Below are positions 6,628 through 13,029 of a DNA stretch of 16,713 nucleotides, in pieces (position 1 is the first letter of the stretch; the number at the start of each line of letters is the position of its first letter). Where the stretch lies: contig JACMPN010000445.1 of assembly GCA_014377495.1 (NCBI GenBank), forward strand, positions 1-16,713. Reading direction: 5' to 3'. The notes under the pieces are model-generated. The model did no database searches and had not been told where the DNA came from. It saw only the letters and a program-made list of their open reading frames with translations. This stretch comes from Candidatus Sericytochromatia bacterium. GTDB taxonomy: Bacteria > Cyanobacteriota > Sericytochromatia > JACMPN01. The position numbers and the translations under genes are program-made.

Positions 6628-7092
6628 ATGAGCCTTTCAGAAGTCTATGGCATGGCCTCAAGCGCCATGCAGGCGAATCGTCTGTGGATCGACGTCATCG
6701 CAAACAATGTGGCCAACGCCAACACGACCCGGACCGCCACGGGCGATCCGTTTCGCCGGCAGATCCCCATCTTTGAGCAGTTGATGGACAAAGAGCTCGC
6801 CATGCAGAGCACCAGCTTCCCGGGTGACGGGGGCGAGTCCGGCGAAGTGCCACTGAACTATGGCAAAGGCGTGCAGGCGACGGCAATCGTCGGCGATCAG
6901 GCCCCGTTCAAAGTGATTTTCAACCCCGGGCACCCGGATGCGGACGCCAAGGGCTTTGTCCGCATGCCGAACATCAGCATCATCACGGAGATGGTGGACA
7001 TGCTGGCCGCACAGCGGAACTACGACGCTTCGGTGCAGTTGACCAACGCCGCCAAGACGATGGGCCAGAAGGCCCTCGAAATCGGCCGTTAG
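6628..7092 (+). CDS. flgC: Flagellar proximal rod protein FlgC
   Basis: At 154 residues this is typical of FlgC. The N-terminus has AMQANRLWIDVIANNVANAN, the rod-family signature, followed by the FlgC-type basic RRQIPIFEQ stretch; the conserved C-terminus is PNISIITEMVDMLAAQRNYD and a terminal helix. FlgC forms the proximal rod with FlgB. AGGAG at 6616-6620, overlapping the flgB stop, precedes ATG 6628 by 7 bases. Confidence 0.94.
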   Translation: MSLSEVYGMASSAMQANRLWIDVIANNVANANTTRTATGDPFRRQIPIFEQLMDKELAMQSTSFPGDGGESGEVPLNYGKGVQATAIVGDQAPFKVIFNPGHPDADAKGFVRMPNISIITEMVDMLAAQRNYDASVQLTNAAKTMGQKALEIGR

Positions 7093-7103
7093 AGGAGTAA
7101 GCC

Positions 7104-7430
7104 ATGTTTCAACCCATCTCCGCCTTTCCGGCGGGCGGCAACACACAGGCGCTCAGCGAGACGACGATGCGGCTGTCCTTCGAGGACGATGCGGCCGAAA
7201 AGCCGTCGGGCAGCGAATTCGGCGCCATGCTCGGCAGAGTGATTCAGGACATCGAAAAGCCGAAAGACCTGGAAGACAAGCTCACCATGGATCTGCTGGC
7301 CGGCAAGCCCATTGACACACACGACATCATGATCGCCGGTGCGCAGGGCGATTTAATGCTCCAAATGGCCTCGACGGTGGTTAGCAAGGTGGCGAATGCC
7401 TACCAGACCTTGATCAACATGCAGGTCTAG
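7104..7430 (+). CDS. fliE: Flagellar hook-basal body protein FliE
   Basis: This 108-residue protein has the FliE pattern: a variable N-terminal part, then a helix with FGAMLGRVIQDIE, and the conserved C-terminus with DTHDIMIAGAQGDLMLQMAS followed by VANAYQTLINMQV. FliE joins the MS ring (FliF) to the proximal rod and is among the first axial proteins exported. AGAGGAG at 7091-7097 precedes ATG 7104. It is the last gene of the tightly spaced block; a 94-base gap separates it from fliF. Confidence 0.93.
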   Translation: MFQPISAFPAGGNTQALSETTMRLSFEDDAAEKPSGSEFGAMLGRVIQDIEKPKDLEDKLTMDLLAGKPIDTHDIMIAGAQGDLMLQMASTVVSKVANAYQTLINMQV

Positions 7431-7440
7431 GGCGCATAAT
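7410..7440 (+). promoter_or_regulatory. Weak promoter candidate before fliF
   Basis: TTGATC (7410-7415) and CATAAT (7435-7440, 5 of 6 matches to TATAAT) are separated by 19 bases, slightly long for a sigma-70 promoter. The -35 would lie inside the end of fliE. A start near 7447 would place the inverted repeat at 7452-7466 at the 5' end of the fliF leader. Confidence 0.22.
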
Positions 7441-7451
7441 TGTATTCAGGT

Positions 7452-7466
7452 GACCGGCAACCGGTC
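7452..7466 (+). repeat. Inverted repeat GACCGG-CAA-CCGGTC between fliE and fliF
   Basis: Two perfect 6-base arms around a 3-base loop lie 21 bases after the fliE stop. No T-run follows, so it is not a normal intrinsic terminator. It may protect or process mRNA at the fliE/fliF boundary, or be an operator. Confidence 0.4.
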
Positions 7467-7524
7467 GTCAGGGTCTCCGGGATGGGACTTGGGTTCCAGT
7501 AGCGAGCAGGCCTAAGGAGAGCAC

Positions 7525-9435
7525 ATGGCAGTCGATGATCAAGAAGAAGGCGGCGGCGCAGGACTTGGCTTTTGGGGCTCTTTGCCACCCAATCGCCGGA
7601 TCCTCGTCGTTGTCGCGGCGATCGGCATCATTGCCCTCGTCGTCGCTCTGGCGGTCATGGCCAGCCGGGGCGGTGAGGACAAGTACGTCACCGTCTACAG
7701 CAAGCTCTCCTCCAAGGACGTCGGCGAGACGGTCGACCGCCTCAAAGAGCTGAACATCGACTACAAGGTCATCCAGGAAGGCTCGGCCATCGCCATCGAG
7801 CGCACCAAGGTCGACGAGGCCCGGATCGCTCTGGCAATGAAAGGCCTGCCGAAAGACGGCGTTGTCGGCTACGAGATCTTCGACAAAGGCAGTTTCATCA
7901 GCACGGACTTCGAAAAGCGCGTCAGCCTGCAACGGGCCGTCAACGGTGAGTTGAGCCGCCTGATCCGCAAGATGGACGGCGTCCAGGATGCCCGGGTCAC
8001 CGTCGTCATGCCTGAGCAGGCCCTGTTCGCCGAACAGCAGCAGCCGCCGACGGCGGCCGTGATGGTCAGCTTTTCCCCCGGCGGCGGCTTCCGTCCCGAA
8101 AATGTCGAGGCGATGACGCACCTGATCGCCAGCTCTGTGCAGGGCCTGAAGCCCGACAATGTCACGGTCGTCGACCAGGCGGGCAACATGCTCGCCGCCG
8201 GTCAGGGCAGCCAGGACAAGAACGGGGATCGGGGCCTCAACAAAGAAGTGTCCCGGCGGATGGACATCCAGCACGATATGGAAAAAGACATGGAGACCCG
8301 GACGACGGCCCTTCTCGAAAAGGTCGTCGGACCCGGCAAAGCCAAGGTCCGCGTCTCGTTGGACATGAACTGGGACCGGACGCAGGTGCGGCAGCGGCGG
8401 ATGAAGCCGGTGACCATCGAAGGTCAGACCGGCCCGGTGCCGTTGGCCAAGCGGGAGATGGTCCAGGTCAACAAGACCGGTGGGGCGACCAGCAAGATGA
8501 TGGGCGGCGGCGCACCGGGTGCGACGAGCAACAACCCGATCACGGCGAATTATCAGGGCACGATGATGGCGGATGCCAGCGACTCCACCAGCTATGCCGG
8601 CACGACCAACACCCAGGAAACCTACAACTTCGACAACGAGGAAACCCTGACCAATTCGGGTTACGGCAAGCCGCAACGGATGACGGTGGCGGCCCTGATC
8701 CAGGTGAACCAAGACACGCAGAACATCACGCAGGATCAGCTGTCCAAGATCGTCAAGGCGGCTGTGGGCGAGGACCCGAACCGCAAAGACAACGTGACGG
8801 TCGAACTGGTCAACTTTGACACCAGCGTCGTCGACAAGCTGCGGGAAGAGATGGAAAAGGCGGCACGCGAGCGCAACCCGGTCGTCTGGGCGATCCTGAT
8901 CGGCTTTGCCGGTGCGGTGGTTGGCGGCGGTATCGCCTACGCCATCGCCGGCCGGAAGAAGCCACCGCCGGCGGGTACCGATCAGTTCGGCGGTCTGGCA
9001 GCGGCTGGGGGGCCCGGCATGGGCGGCCTGGCGGCCATCCCGGCCGGCGCGGCGCCGATCCCCGGTGCAGTGCCTGGCATCGGGCCCGGGGGCATGCAGG
9101 CCGAGATGCCGCAGGACCGGGTGGAGATCTCCCGGGCTGCGGTGGCGCCGATGGCCCCGACCGTGGCCGACAACCCGTTCGCCTTCCTGCACAACGTGGG
9201 GGCCGAGACGGTCGCCCAATTGCTTTCGAGCGAACGGCTGCCGACCCTGGTTGCCGTGCTGGCCCAGCTTAGCGAAAGCCAGGCCCAGCGGGTCATCGAT
9301 CTGTTGAGCCCGGAGATCCAGCGTGAGGTCCAGCATCGCTTGGAGCAAAATCCGATCCTGCCGCCGATGACGCAGAAGATGGTCAGCCAATCGCTCAAGA
9401 AGCGTCTGGCCGGCCTGTCCTCCGGTGTGACTTAA
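7525..9435 (+). CDS. fliF: Flagellar MS-ring protein FliF with a C-terminal FliG-middle-domain-like extension
   Basis: This protein has 636 residues against the usual 520-570. Order: short cytoplasmic N-terminus; membrane helix 1 (about 25-46); ring-building domains with YVTVYSKLSSKDVGETVDRL, VGYEIFDKGSFISTDFEKRV and ARVTVVMPEQALFA; the collar region to about 445; membrane helix 2 (about 452-476). After it come a Gly/Ala/Pro-rich linker (about 477-545) and a segment at 549-608 that resembles the FliG middle domain: NPFAFLHNVGAETVAQLL, then ERLPTLVAVLAQL and SPEIQREVQHRL. In FliG the corresponding motif is EHPQ, the FliM-binding site; here it reads ERLP. Normal FliF ends in a short FliG-binding helix. 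AAGGAGA at 7514-7520 fixes ATG 7525. FliF identity is certain; the FliG-like call is by eye. Confidence 0.93.
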   Translation: MAVDDQEEGGGAGLGFWGSLPPNRRILVVVAAIGIIALVVALAVMASRGGEDKYVTVYSKLSSKDVGETVDRLKELNIDYKVIQEGSAIAIERTKVDEARIALAMKGLPKDGVVGYEIFDKGSFISTDFEKRVSLQRAVNGELSRLIRKMDGVQDARVTVVMPEQALFAEQQQPPTAAVMVSFSPGGGFRPENVEAMTHLIASSVQGLKPDNVTVVDQAGNMLAAGQGSQDKNGDRGLNKEVSRRMDIQHDMEKDMETRTTALLEKVVGPGKAKVRVSLDMNWDRTQVRQRRMKPVTIEGQTGPVPLAKREMVQVNKTGGATSKMMGGGAPGATSNNPITANYQGTMMADASDSTSYAGTTNTQETYNFDNEETLTNSGYGKPQRMTVAALIQVNQDTQNITQDQLSKIVKAAVGEDPNRKDNVTVELVNFDTSVVDKLREEMEKAARERNPVVWAILIGFAGAVVGGGIAYAIAGRKKPPPAGTDQFGGLAAAGGPGMGGLAAIPAGAAPIPGAVPGIGPGGMQAEMPQDRVEISRAAVAPMAPTVADNPFAFLHNVGAETVAQLLSSERLPTLVAVLAQLSESQAQRVIDLLSPEIQREVQHRLEQNPILPPMTQKMVSQSLKKRLAGLSSGVT

Positions 9436-9442
9436 CTTACCG

Positions 9443-9480
9443 ACGCCAGCGTCCCGAGCGGTCAGGATATGTCCTGGCGT
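9443..9480 (+). other. Nested inverted repeats after fliF, possible weak terminator or leader structure
   Basis: ACGCCAG (9443-9449) is complementary to CTGGCGT (9474-9480), and an inner pair CAGGA-TATG-TCCTG (9463-9476) overlaps the right arm, so the two are alternatives. It begins 8 bases after the fliF stop and has no U-run. Confidence 0.3.
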
Positions 9481-9588
9481 AAGGGGCGCTCAGCGGATGG
9501 CCTGGTCCACGGCGGGCCCCACGACCTACCAGACGAACACAAGGCGGAGTGGAAGCTCGGTGCAGCGGGAATTGACCAGTGTGATCCC

Positions 9589-9615
9589 AGGGGCATGGCC
9601 AGTGGCCGTGCCCCT
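9589..9615 (+). other. Strong 12-bp hairpin in the flhA leader
   Basis: AGGGGCATGGCC (9589-9600) pairs with GGCCGTGCCCCT (9604-9615), 12 bp with a single T-G wobble and a 3-base AGT loop. It lies 27 bases before the flhA start and 13 bases before its ribosome binding site. No U-run follows directly (TGAAGCGCGTTTT), so it is either an atypical terminator or a structure in the flhA leader. Confidence 0.5.
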
Positions 9616-9642
9616 TGAAGCGCGTTTTGGAGGCCGACCGCT

Positions 9643-11730
9643 GTGGCAATGAACCCTGCCGCACCGGAACAAAAATCAGGGATCATCACTGATCTCTTTC
9701 TGGCGGCGATTGTCCTCAGCGTTGTCGTCATCCTCATCCTGCCGCTGCCGTCGGCGATCCTGGACTTGCTGCTGATCGCTAACCTGTGTGTCGGCATTGT
9801 CGTCCTACTCGTTTCGCTCTATGTCATCGAGCCATTGGAGTTCGCCAGTTTCCCCTCCCTGCTGCTGATCACGACCCTGTTCCGACTGGCCCTAAACGTG
9901 GCCACCAGCCGCTCGATTTTGCTCTATCACGAGGCCGGGCACGTCATTGAGGCTTTCGCCAAGTTCGTTATCGGCGGCAACTACGTCGTCGGTCTGATCA
10001 TCTTTATCATTCTGACGATCATCCAATTTGTCGTCATCACGGAAGGCTCCAAGCGCGTTGCGGAAGTCGCCGCCCGTTTCACCCTGGACGCCATGCCCGG
10101 TAAGCAGATGTCGATCGACGCCGACTTCAATGCCGGCCTGATCGATGCAGAAGGGGCCAAAAAGCGTCGGAAAGACCTGGAGCGGACGGCCAACTTCTTC
10201 GGCACGATGGACGGCGCCAACAAGTTCGTCCGGGGTGATGCCATCGCCGGTATCATCATCATCATCGTCAACATCGTCGGCGGCCTGCTCATCGGCGTGT
10301 TCATGCATGAGATGGAGCTGGCGGATGCCGCCGCCCGTTACACGATGCTCTCGGTCGGTGACGGACTGGTCTCGATGATCCCGTCCCTCGTCATCTCGGT
10401 GGCCGCTGGTCTGATCACCACCCGTGCCGTTTCCGACTTCAATCTGGCATCCGACTTGCGGAACCAGTTGTTCAGCAGCTTCCGTGCGCTGAGCATTTCG
10501 GCCGTCGTCATGTTGCTGATGGCCTTCGTGCCCGGTTTTCCAGCCCCGTTTTTTGTGATGGCTTCGGCCCTGCTGACCTTCGTCAGCTTCATCTCGTATC
10601 GCAAGTCCGTCAAAAAGCAGAGTGTCGTCGACGAAGAAGACGAGACGATCGCCGAGCAGGACGCCAAGAAGCCCGAAAACGTCCTGCAGGTCATGGAAGT
10701 CCACCCCCTCGCCCTCGAGATGGGTCTCGACCTGATCCCGCTCGTCGATCCTGCCCAGGGCGGTGACCTGCTGGACCGGATCGTGCCCATGCGGGTCCAG
10801 ATCGCCATGGAACTCGGCTTCGTCATGCCGGGCGTCCAGTTCAAGGACAACCTCAACCTGCGGCCGAACGAATACGTCATCAAGGTCAAGGGCATCGAAG
10901 TCGCTCGCGGCGAAATTCTCATGGGTTACATGCTGGCCATTCAGCAGCCCGACACGGACATCACCCAGGAACTCGTCGGCTTCCCGACCAAGGATCCGGC
11001 CTTCGGTACGCCCGCCGTCTGGGTGGCCGGCTACGAAGCGCAGCGCGCCACCCAACTCGGCTACATGGTCACAGATCCGACGAACGTGCTGATCACCCAC
11101 TTGGCCGAGGTCGTCAAGAACTTCGCCCATGAGATCCTCAGCCGGCAAGAAGTCCAGGTGATGATCAACAAGGTGAAAGAAAAGCACCCGGTCGTCGTCA
11201 AGGAACTCATCCCCGACGCCCTCAGTCTGGGCGACGTGCAGAAAGTCCTGCAGAACCTGATTCGCGAGCGAGTCAGCATCCGGGATTTGGCGAGCATCAT
11301 GGAAAAGCTGGCCGACTTTGCCAAGCTAACCAAGGATTCCGACGTGCTGTCCGAACTCACCCGGCAGTCCCTGGCCCGACAGATCTGCCACAACCTGATC
11401 ACGGAGCAGGGTGTCATCGCCGTGATCACGCTCGATCCCAAGGTCGAGCAGGCGATCCAGGAGTCGATCATGCAGACGGCTCAAGGGGCCCAGCTCAACC
11501 TCAACCCGCACATCAGTCAGCAGATCCTGGCGAAACTGGCCAACGAGGTGCAGAACGCCACGTCGGCCGGGCACAACCCCGTCGTCCTCTGTGCCCCGGC
11601 AATCCGCCCGCATGTGAAGAAACTGACGGACCGCAATTTCCCGAATTTGACCGTGCTTTCCTACAACGAGGTGGCGCCCAAGGTGAAGATCCAGTCGATC
11701 GGTACGGTGGCCATCTCCTTCGGCGGTTAA
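9643..11730 (+). CDS. flhA: Flagellar export gate protein FlhA
   Basis: This protein has 695 residues, the normal size. The N-terminal half has about eight membrane helices (roughly 14-36, 40-62, 67-84, 113-133, 202-222, 240-261, 283-300, 302-318) and between helices 4 and 5 the FHIPEP signature RFTLDAMPGKQMSIDADFNA (145-164). The C-terminal half (about 345-695) is the cytoplasmic nonamer-ring domain that binds export substrates and chaperones. FlhA couples the proton gradient to export of rod, hook and filament proteins. GTG 9643 is chosen because GGAGG at 9629-9633 is 9 bases away; ATG 9649 would be 15 bases away. Poly-Ile 204-208 is encoded by tandem ATC codons. fliG, fliH, fliI and fliP-R are not between fliF and flhA. 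Confidence 0.96.
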   Translation: MAMNPAAPEQKSGIITDLFLAAIVLSVVVILILPLPSAILDLLLIANLCVGIVVLLVSLYVIEPLEFASFPSLLLITTLFRLALNVATSRSILLYHEAGHVIEAFAKFVIGGNYVVGLIIFIILTIIQFVVITEGSKRVAEVAARFTLDAMPGKQMSIDADFNAGLIDAEGAKKRRKDLERTANFFGTMDGANKFVRGDAIAGIIIIIVNIVGGLLIGVFMHEMELADAAARYTMLSVGDGLVSMIPSLVISVAAGLITTRAVSDFNLASDLRNQLFSSFRALSISAVVMLLMAFVPGFPAPFFVMASALLTFVSFISYRKSVKKQSVVDEEDETIAEQDAKKPENVLQVMEVHPLALEMGLDLIPLVDPAQGGDLLDRIVPMRVQIAMELGFVMPGVQFKDNLNLRPNEYVIKVKGIEVARGEILMGYMLAIQQPDTDITQELVGFPTKDPAFGTPAVWVAGYEAQRATQLGYMVTDPTNVLITHLAEVVKNFAHEILSRQEVQVMINKVKEKHPVVVKELIPDALSLGDVQKVLQNLIRERVSIRDLASIMEKLADFAKLTKDSDVLSELTRQSLARQICHNLITEQGVIAVITLDPKVEQAIQESIMQTAQGAQLNLNPHISQQILAKLANEVQNATSAGHNPVVLCAPAIRPHVKKLTDRNFPNLTVLSYNEVAPKVKIQSIGTVAISFGG

Positions 11731-11758
11731 CCGGGTTACATGTTGAGAATGGGGTTCA

Positions 11759-11807
11759 CGTTAAAGGCCGTGTCCGGTCGTTGAAAGTCCATTAGGATCG
11801 CGTTAAA
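11759..11807 (+). repeat. Three CGTTRAA-type direct repeats about two helical turns apart
   Basis: CGTTAAA at 11759-11765, CGTTGAA at 11779-11785 and CGTTAAA at 11801-11807 are spaced 20 and 22 bases start to start, so they face the same side of the helix. GGTTCAC also occurs twice (11753-11759 and 11810-11816). The array lies just upstream of a promoter candidate for the hook-like gene and may be a regulator binding array. Confidence 0.33.
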
Positions 11808-11811
11808 CCGG

Positions 11812-11840
11812 TTCACTTGCCGAGCGGTTGGCATTACAGT
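11812..11840 (+). promoter_or_regulatory. Sigma-70-like promoter candidate for the hook-like gene
   Basis: TTCACT (11812-11817) and TACAGT (11835-11840) each match consensus at 4 of 6 positions with the ideal 17-base spacing, about 55 bases before the ATG at 11896. An alternative pair is TTGAAA (11781-11786) and TAAACC (11804-11809), also 17 bases apart but with a poorer -10. Confidence 0.28.
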
Positions 11841-11895
11841 TAGTTATGTGGCGCCATAGGCATGGTTGCGCAGAGCACCGATCGAGGAAACAAAC

Positions 11896-12816
11896 ATGGG
11901 TTCTGAGACCTCAACCATCCAGTCGCTGAAGGCTGTTGATGCCTGGATTGATGTTATCAACTCGAACATCAACGGCGGCGTGCGCACGGCGTTCAAATCC
12001 AGCCGGCTAAAGTTCGGTGGTTCCAACGTCAACATCGGTCGGGCTGGCAATGCGACCTCGCTCCCATTGCAGATCCCCGAGACGGGCCTGATGACGTCCA
12101 ATACGGTGATCGATTTCAGTCAGGGCGCGATCACGGCCAGCACCGAAAACACCCATCTGGCCGTGCAGGGGTCTGGTTTCTTCGTGGTGGTCGATCCTAC
12201 TTCCGCAGCTTCGGCGTCCACGGGCAGCGTCACACTGGCAGCTGCCACGTCCAAGGTATATCTCACGCGGGACGGGGAGTTCCGCACCAATCAGAACGGC
12301 TTTCTTGTTAATTCAAGCGGTTATTATCTTGTGTCGGCTACCATTGCCACTGCGAATCCGCCGACGTTAACGGCAGCCAACATGCGGTTGGTCTACAACA
12401 ACATCGACCAGACGGCCGTGGCTGGCGCAACTGGGGCCAATGCGGTTCGCCTGACGGATTTTGTCGCCAATACGTTTGGCTCCCTCGCCGCTACCGGGGC
12501 TGCATACACGTCAGCACCGGCTGCCGGTACGCAGGCGATTGTCAAGGTCACGCTCGGGGCGCAGAGCCTTCAATACAGCCAATTTGGGTCCACCGTATTC
12601 GATTTCAGCTATCCGACCGGTAATACGAGCATCAGCATGTCAGTGGGCACGACGGCGGATGCAACGATCCTCAACAAGTCGTTGGAAGCATCCAATGCCT
12701 CCATGACCCAGTCTGTCCCTGAGTTGAGTCTCGCCCAGAAACTCTTTTCGGCGCTGACCAAGGTGCTCCAGATTACACAAACCAACACGGACGCCGTGCT
12801 CAACCTCATTCGTTAG
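11896..12816 (+). CDS. Divergent flagellar rod/hook-family protein (FlgE/FlgF/FlgG superfamily)
   Basis: This 306-residue protein has the core of the axial rod/hook family: QGAITASTENTHLAVQGSGF (76-95), a YLTRDGEFRTNQNGFLVNSS stretch (122-141), and a C-terminal LEASNASMTQSVPELSLAQK followed by a helix ending DAVLNLIR. The N-terminal signature, normally ANNIANxxTTGFK, is changed to NSNINGGVRTAFK (residues about 22-34). The middle (about 100-260) is rich in Ala, Ser and Thr. It is shorter than usual FlgE hook proteins (about 400) and longer than FlgG. It could be a short hook protein or an accessory rod/hook paralogue; I cannot tell which. GAGGAAA at 11884-11890 supports ATG 11896. It appears to be transcribed separately from flhA, being 165 bases away. 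Confidence 0.8.
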   Translation: MGSETSTIQSLKAVDAWIDVINSNINGGVRTAFKSSRLKFGGSNVNIGRAGNATSLPLQIPETGLMTSNTVIDFSQGAITASTENTHLAVQGSGFFVVVDPTSAASASTGSVTLAAATSKVYLTRDGEFRTNQNGFLVNSSGYYLVSATIATANPPTLTAANMRLVYNNIDQTAVAGATGANAVRLTDFVANTFGSLAATGAAYTSAPAAGTQAIVKVTLGAQSLQYSQFGSTVFDFSYPTGNTSISMSVGTTADATILNKSLEASNASMTQSVPELSLAQKLFSALTKVLQITQTNTDAVLNLIR

Positions 12817-12822
12817 TTCGCT

Positions 12823-12840
12823 GACGCCAGAGCGTCTCTT
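12823..12840 (+). terminator. Weak terminator-like hairpin after the hook-like gene
   Basis: GACGC-CAGA-GCGTC (12823-12836) forms a 5-bp stem followed by TCTT, 6 bases after the stop codon. The same GACGCCAG text occurs after the fliF stop at 9442. The stem is short, so this is only a candidate. A second stem GGCGC/GCGCC (12885-12901) lies in the same gap. Confidence 0.28.
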
Positions 12841-12980
12841 GCCGTTGATGCCGCCTTAAACGGGAGCGGAGTCGGCCGGCCCGAGGCGCTCTCATCGCGC
12901 CGACCCGTCGGCACGCCGATGGATTGGTCCCGGAATCTGGCAATGCTGGCTGCATGACAGGAGTTGCGTCATTTGGCCCG

Positions 12981-12989
12981 TGTTACACT
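12981..12989 (+). promoter_or_regulatory. Extended -10 promoter candidate for the glycosyltransferase gene
   Basis: TGT followed by TACACT gives an extended -10 (TGn plus 4 of 6 matches) without a clear -35 at 17 bases. Transcription would begin near 12996, giving a leader of about 34 bases before ATG 13030. The palindrome TGATTAATCA (13003-13012) would be inside this leader. Confidence 0.28.
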
Positions 12990-13002
12990 GCCGCCGATCC
13001 AT

Positions 13003-13012
13003 TGATTAATCA
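13003..13012. repeat. Palindrome TGATTAATCA before the glycosyltransferase gene
   Basis: A perfect 10-base palindrome, AT-rich in a GC-rich background. Its GATTAA core is shared with the arms of the inverted repeat at 375-395 and with TTGATTAAAA near 16669. It may be an operator, but short AT palindromes also arise by chance. Confidence 0.25.
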
Positions 13013-13029
13013 TGTTGAGTAGGAAGCCC

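Noticed and set aside
7468..9390. 640-residue open frame on the minus strand opposite fliF
   Set aside because: It is an antisense shadow produced by the high third-position GC of fliF; it is His/Arg/Asp-rich, matches no family, and fliF is unmistakable on the other strand.
10253..10270. Tandem ATC trinucleotides in flhA as a phase-variable repeat
   Set aside because: There are only about five units in a hydrophobic helix coding for isoleucines; change by a unit would not shift the frame.
9892..11187. 431-residue minus-strand frame opposite flhA
   Set aside because: It is an antisense shadow; its poly-Asp run is just the reverse of the Ile-rich membrane helices of FlhA.
11804..11823. Sigma-28-like promoter, TAAA followed by GCCGA
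   Set aside because: Only 11 bases separate the elements, where about 15 are expected after TAAA, and the -10 lacks the TAA end.
12938..12956. Sigma-54-like promoter, TGGCA followed by CTGCA
   Set aside because: The GG and GC dinucleotides are 11 rather than 10 bases apart, and the region between does not fit the consensus.
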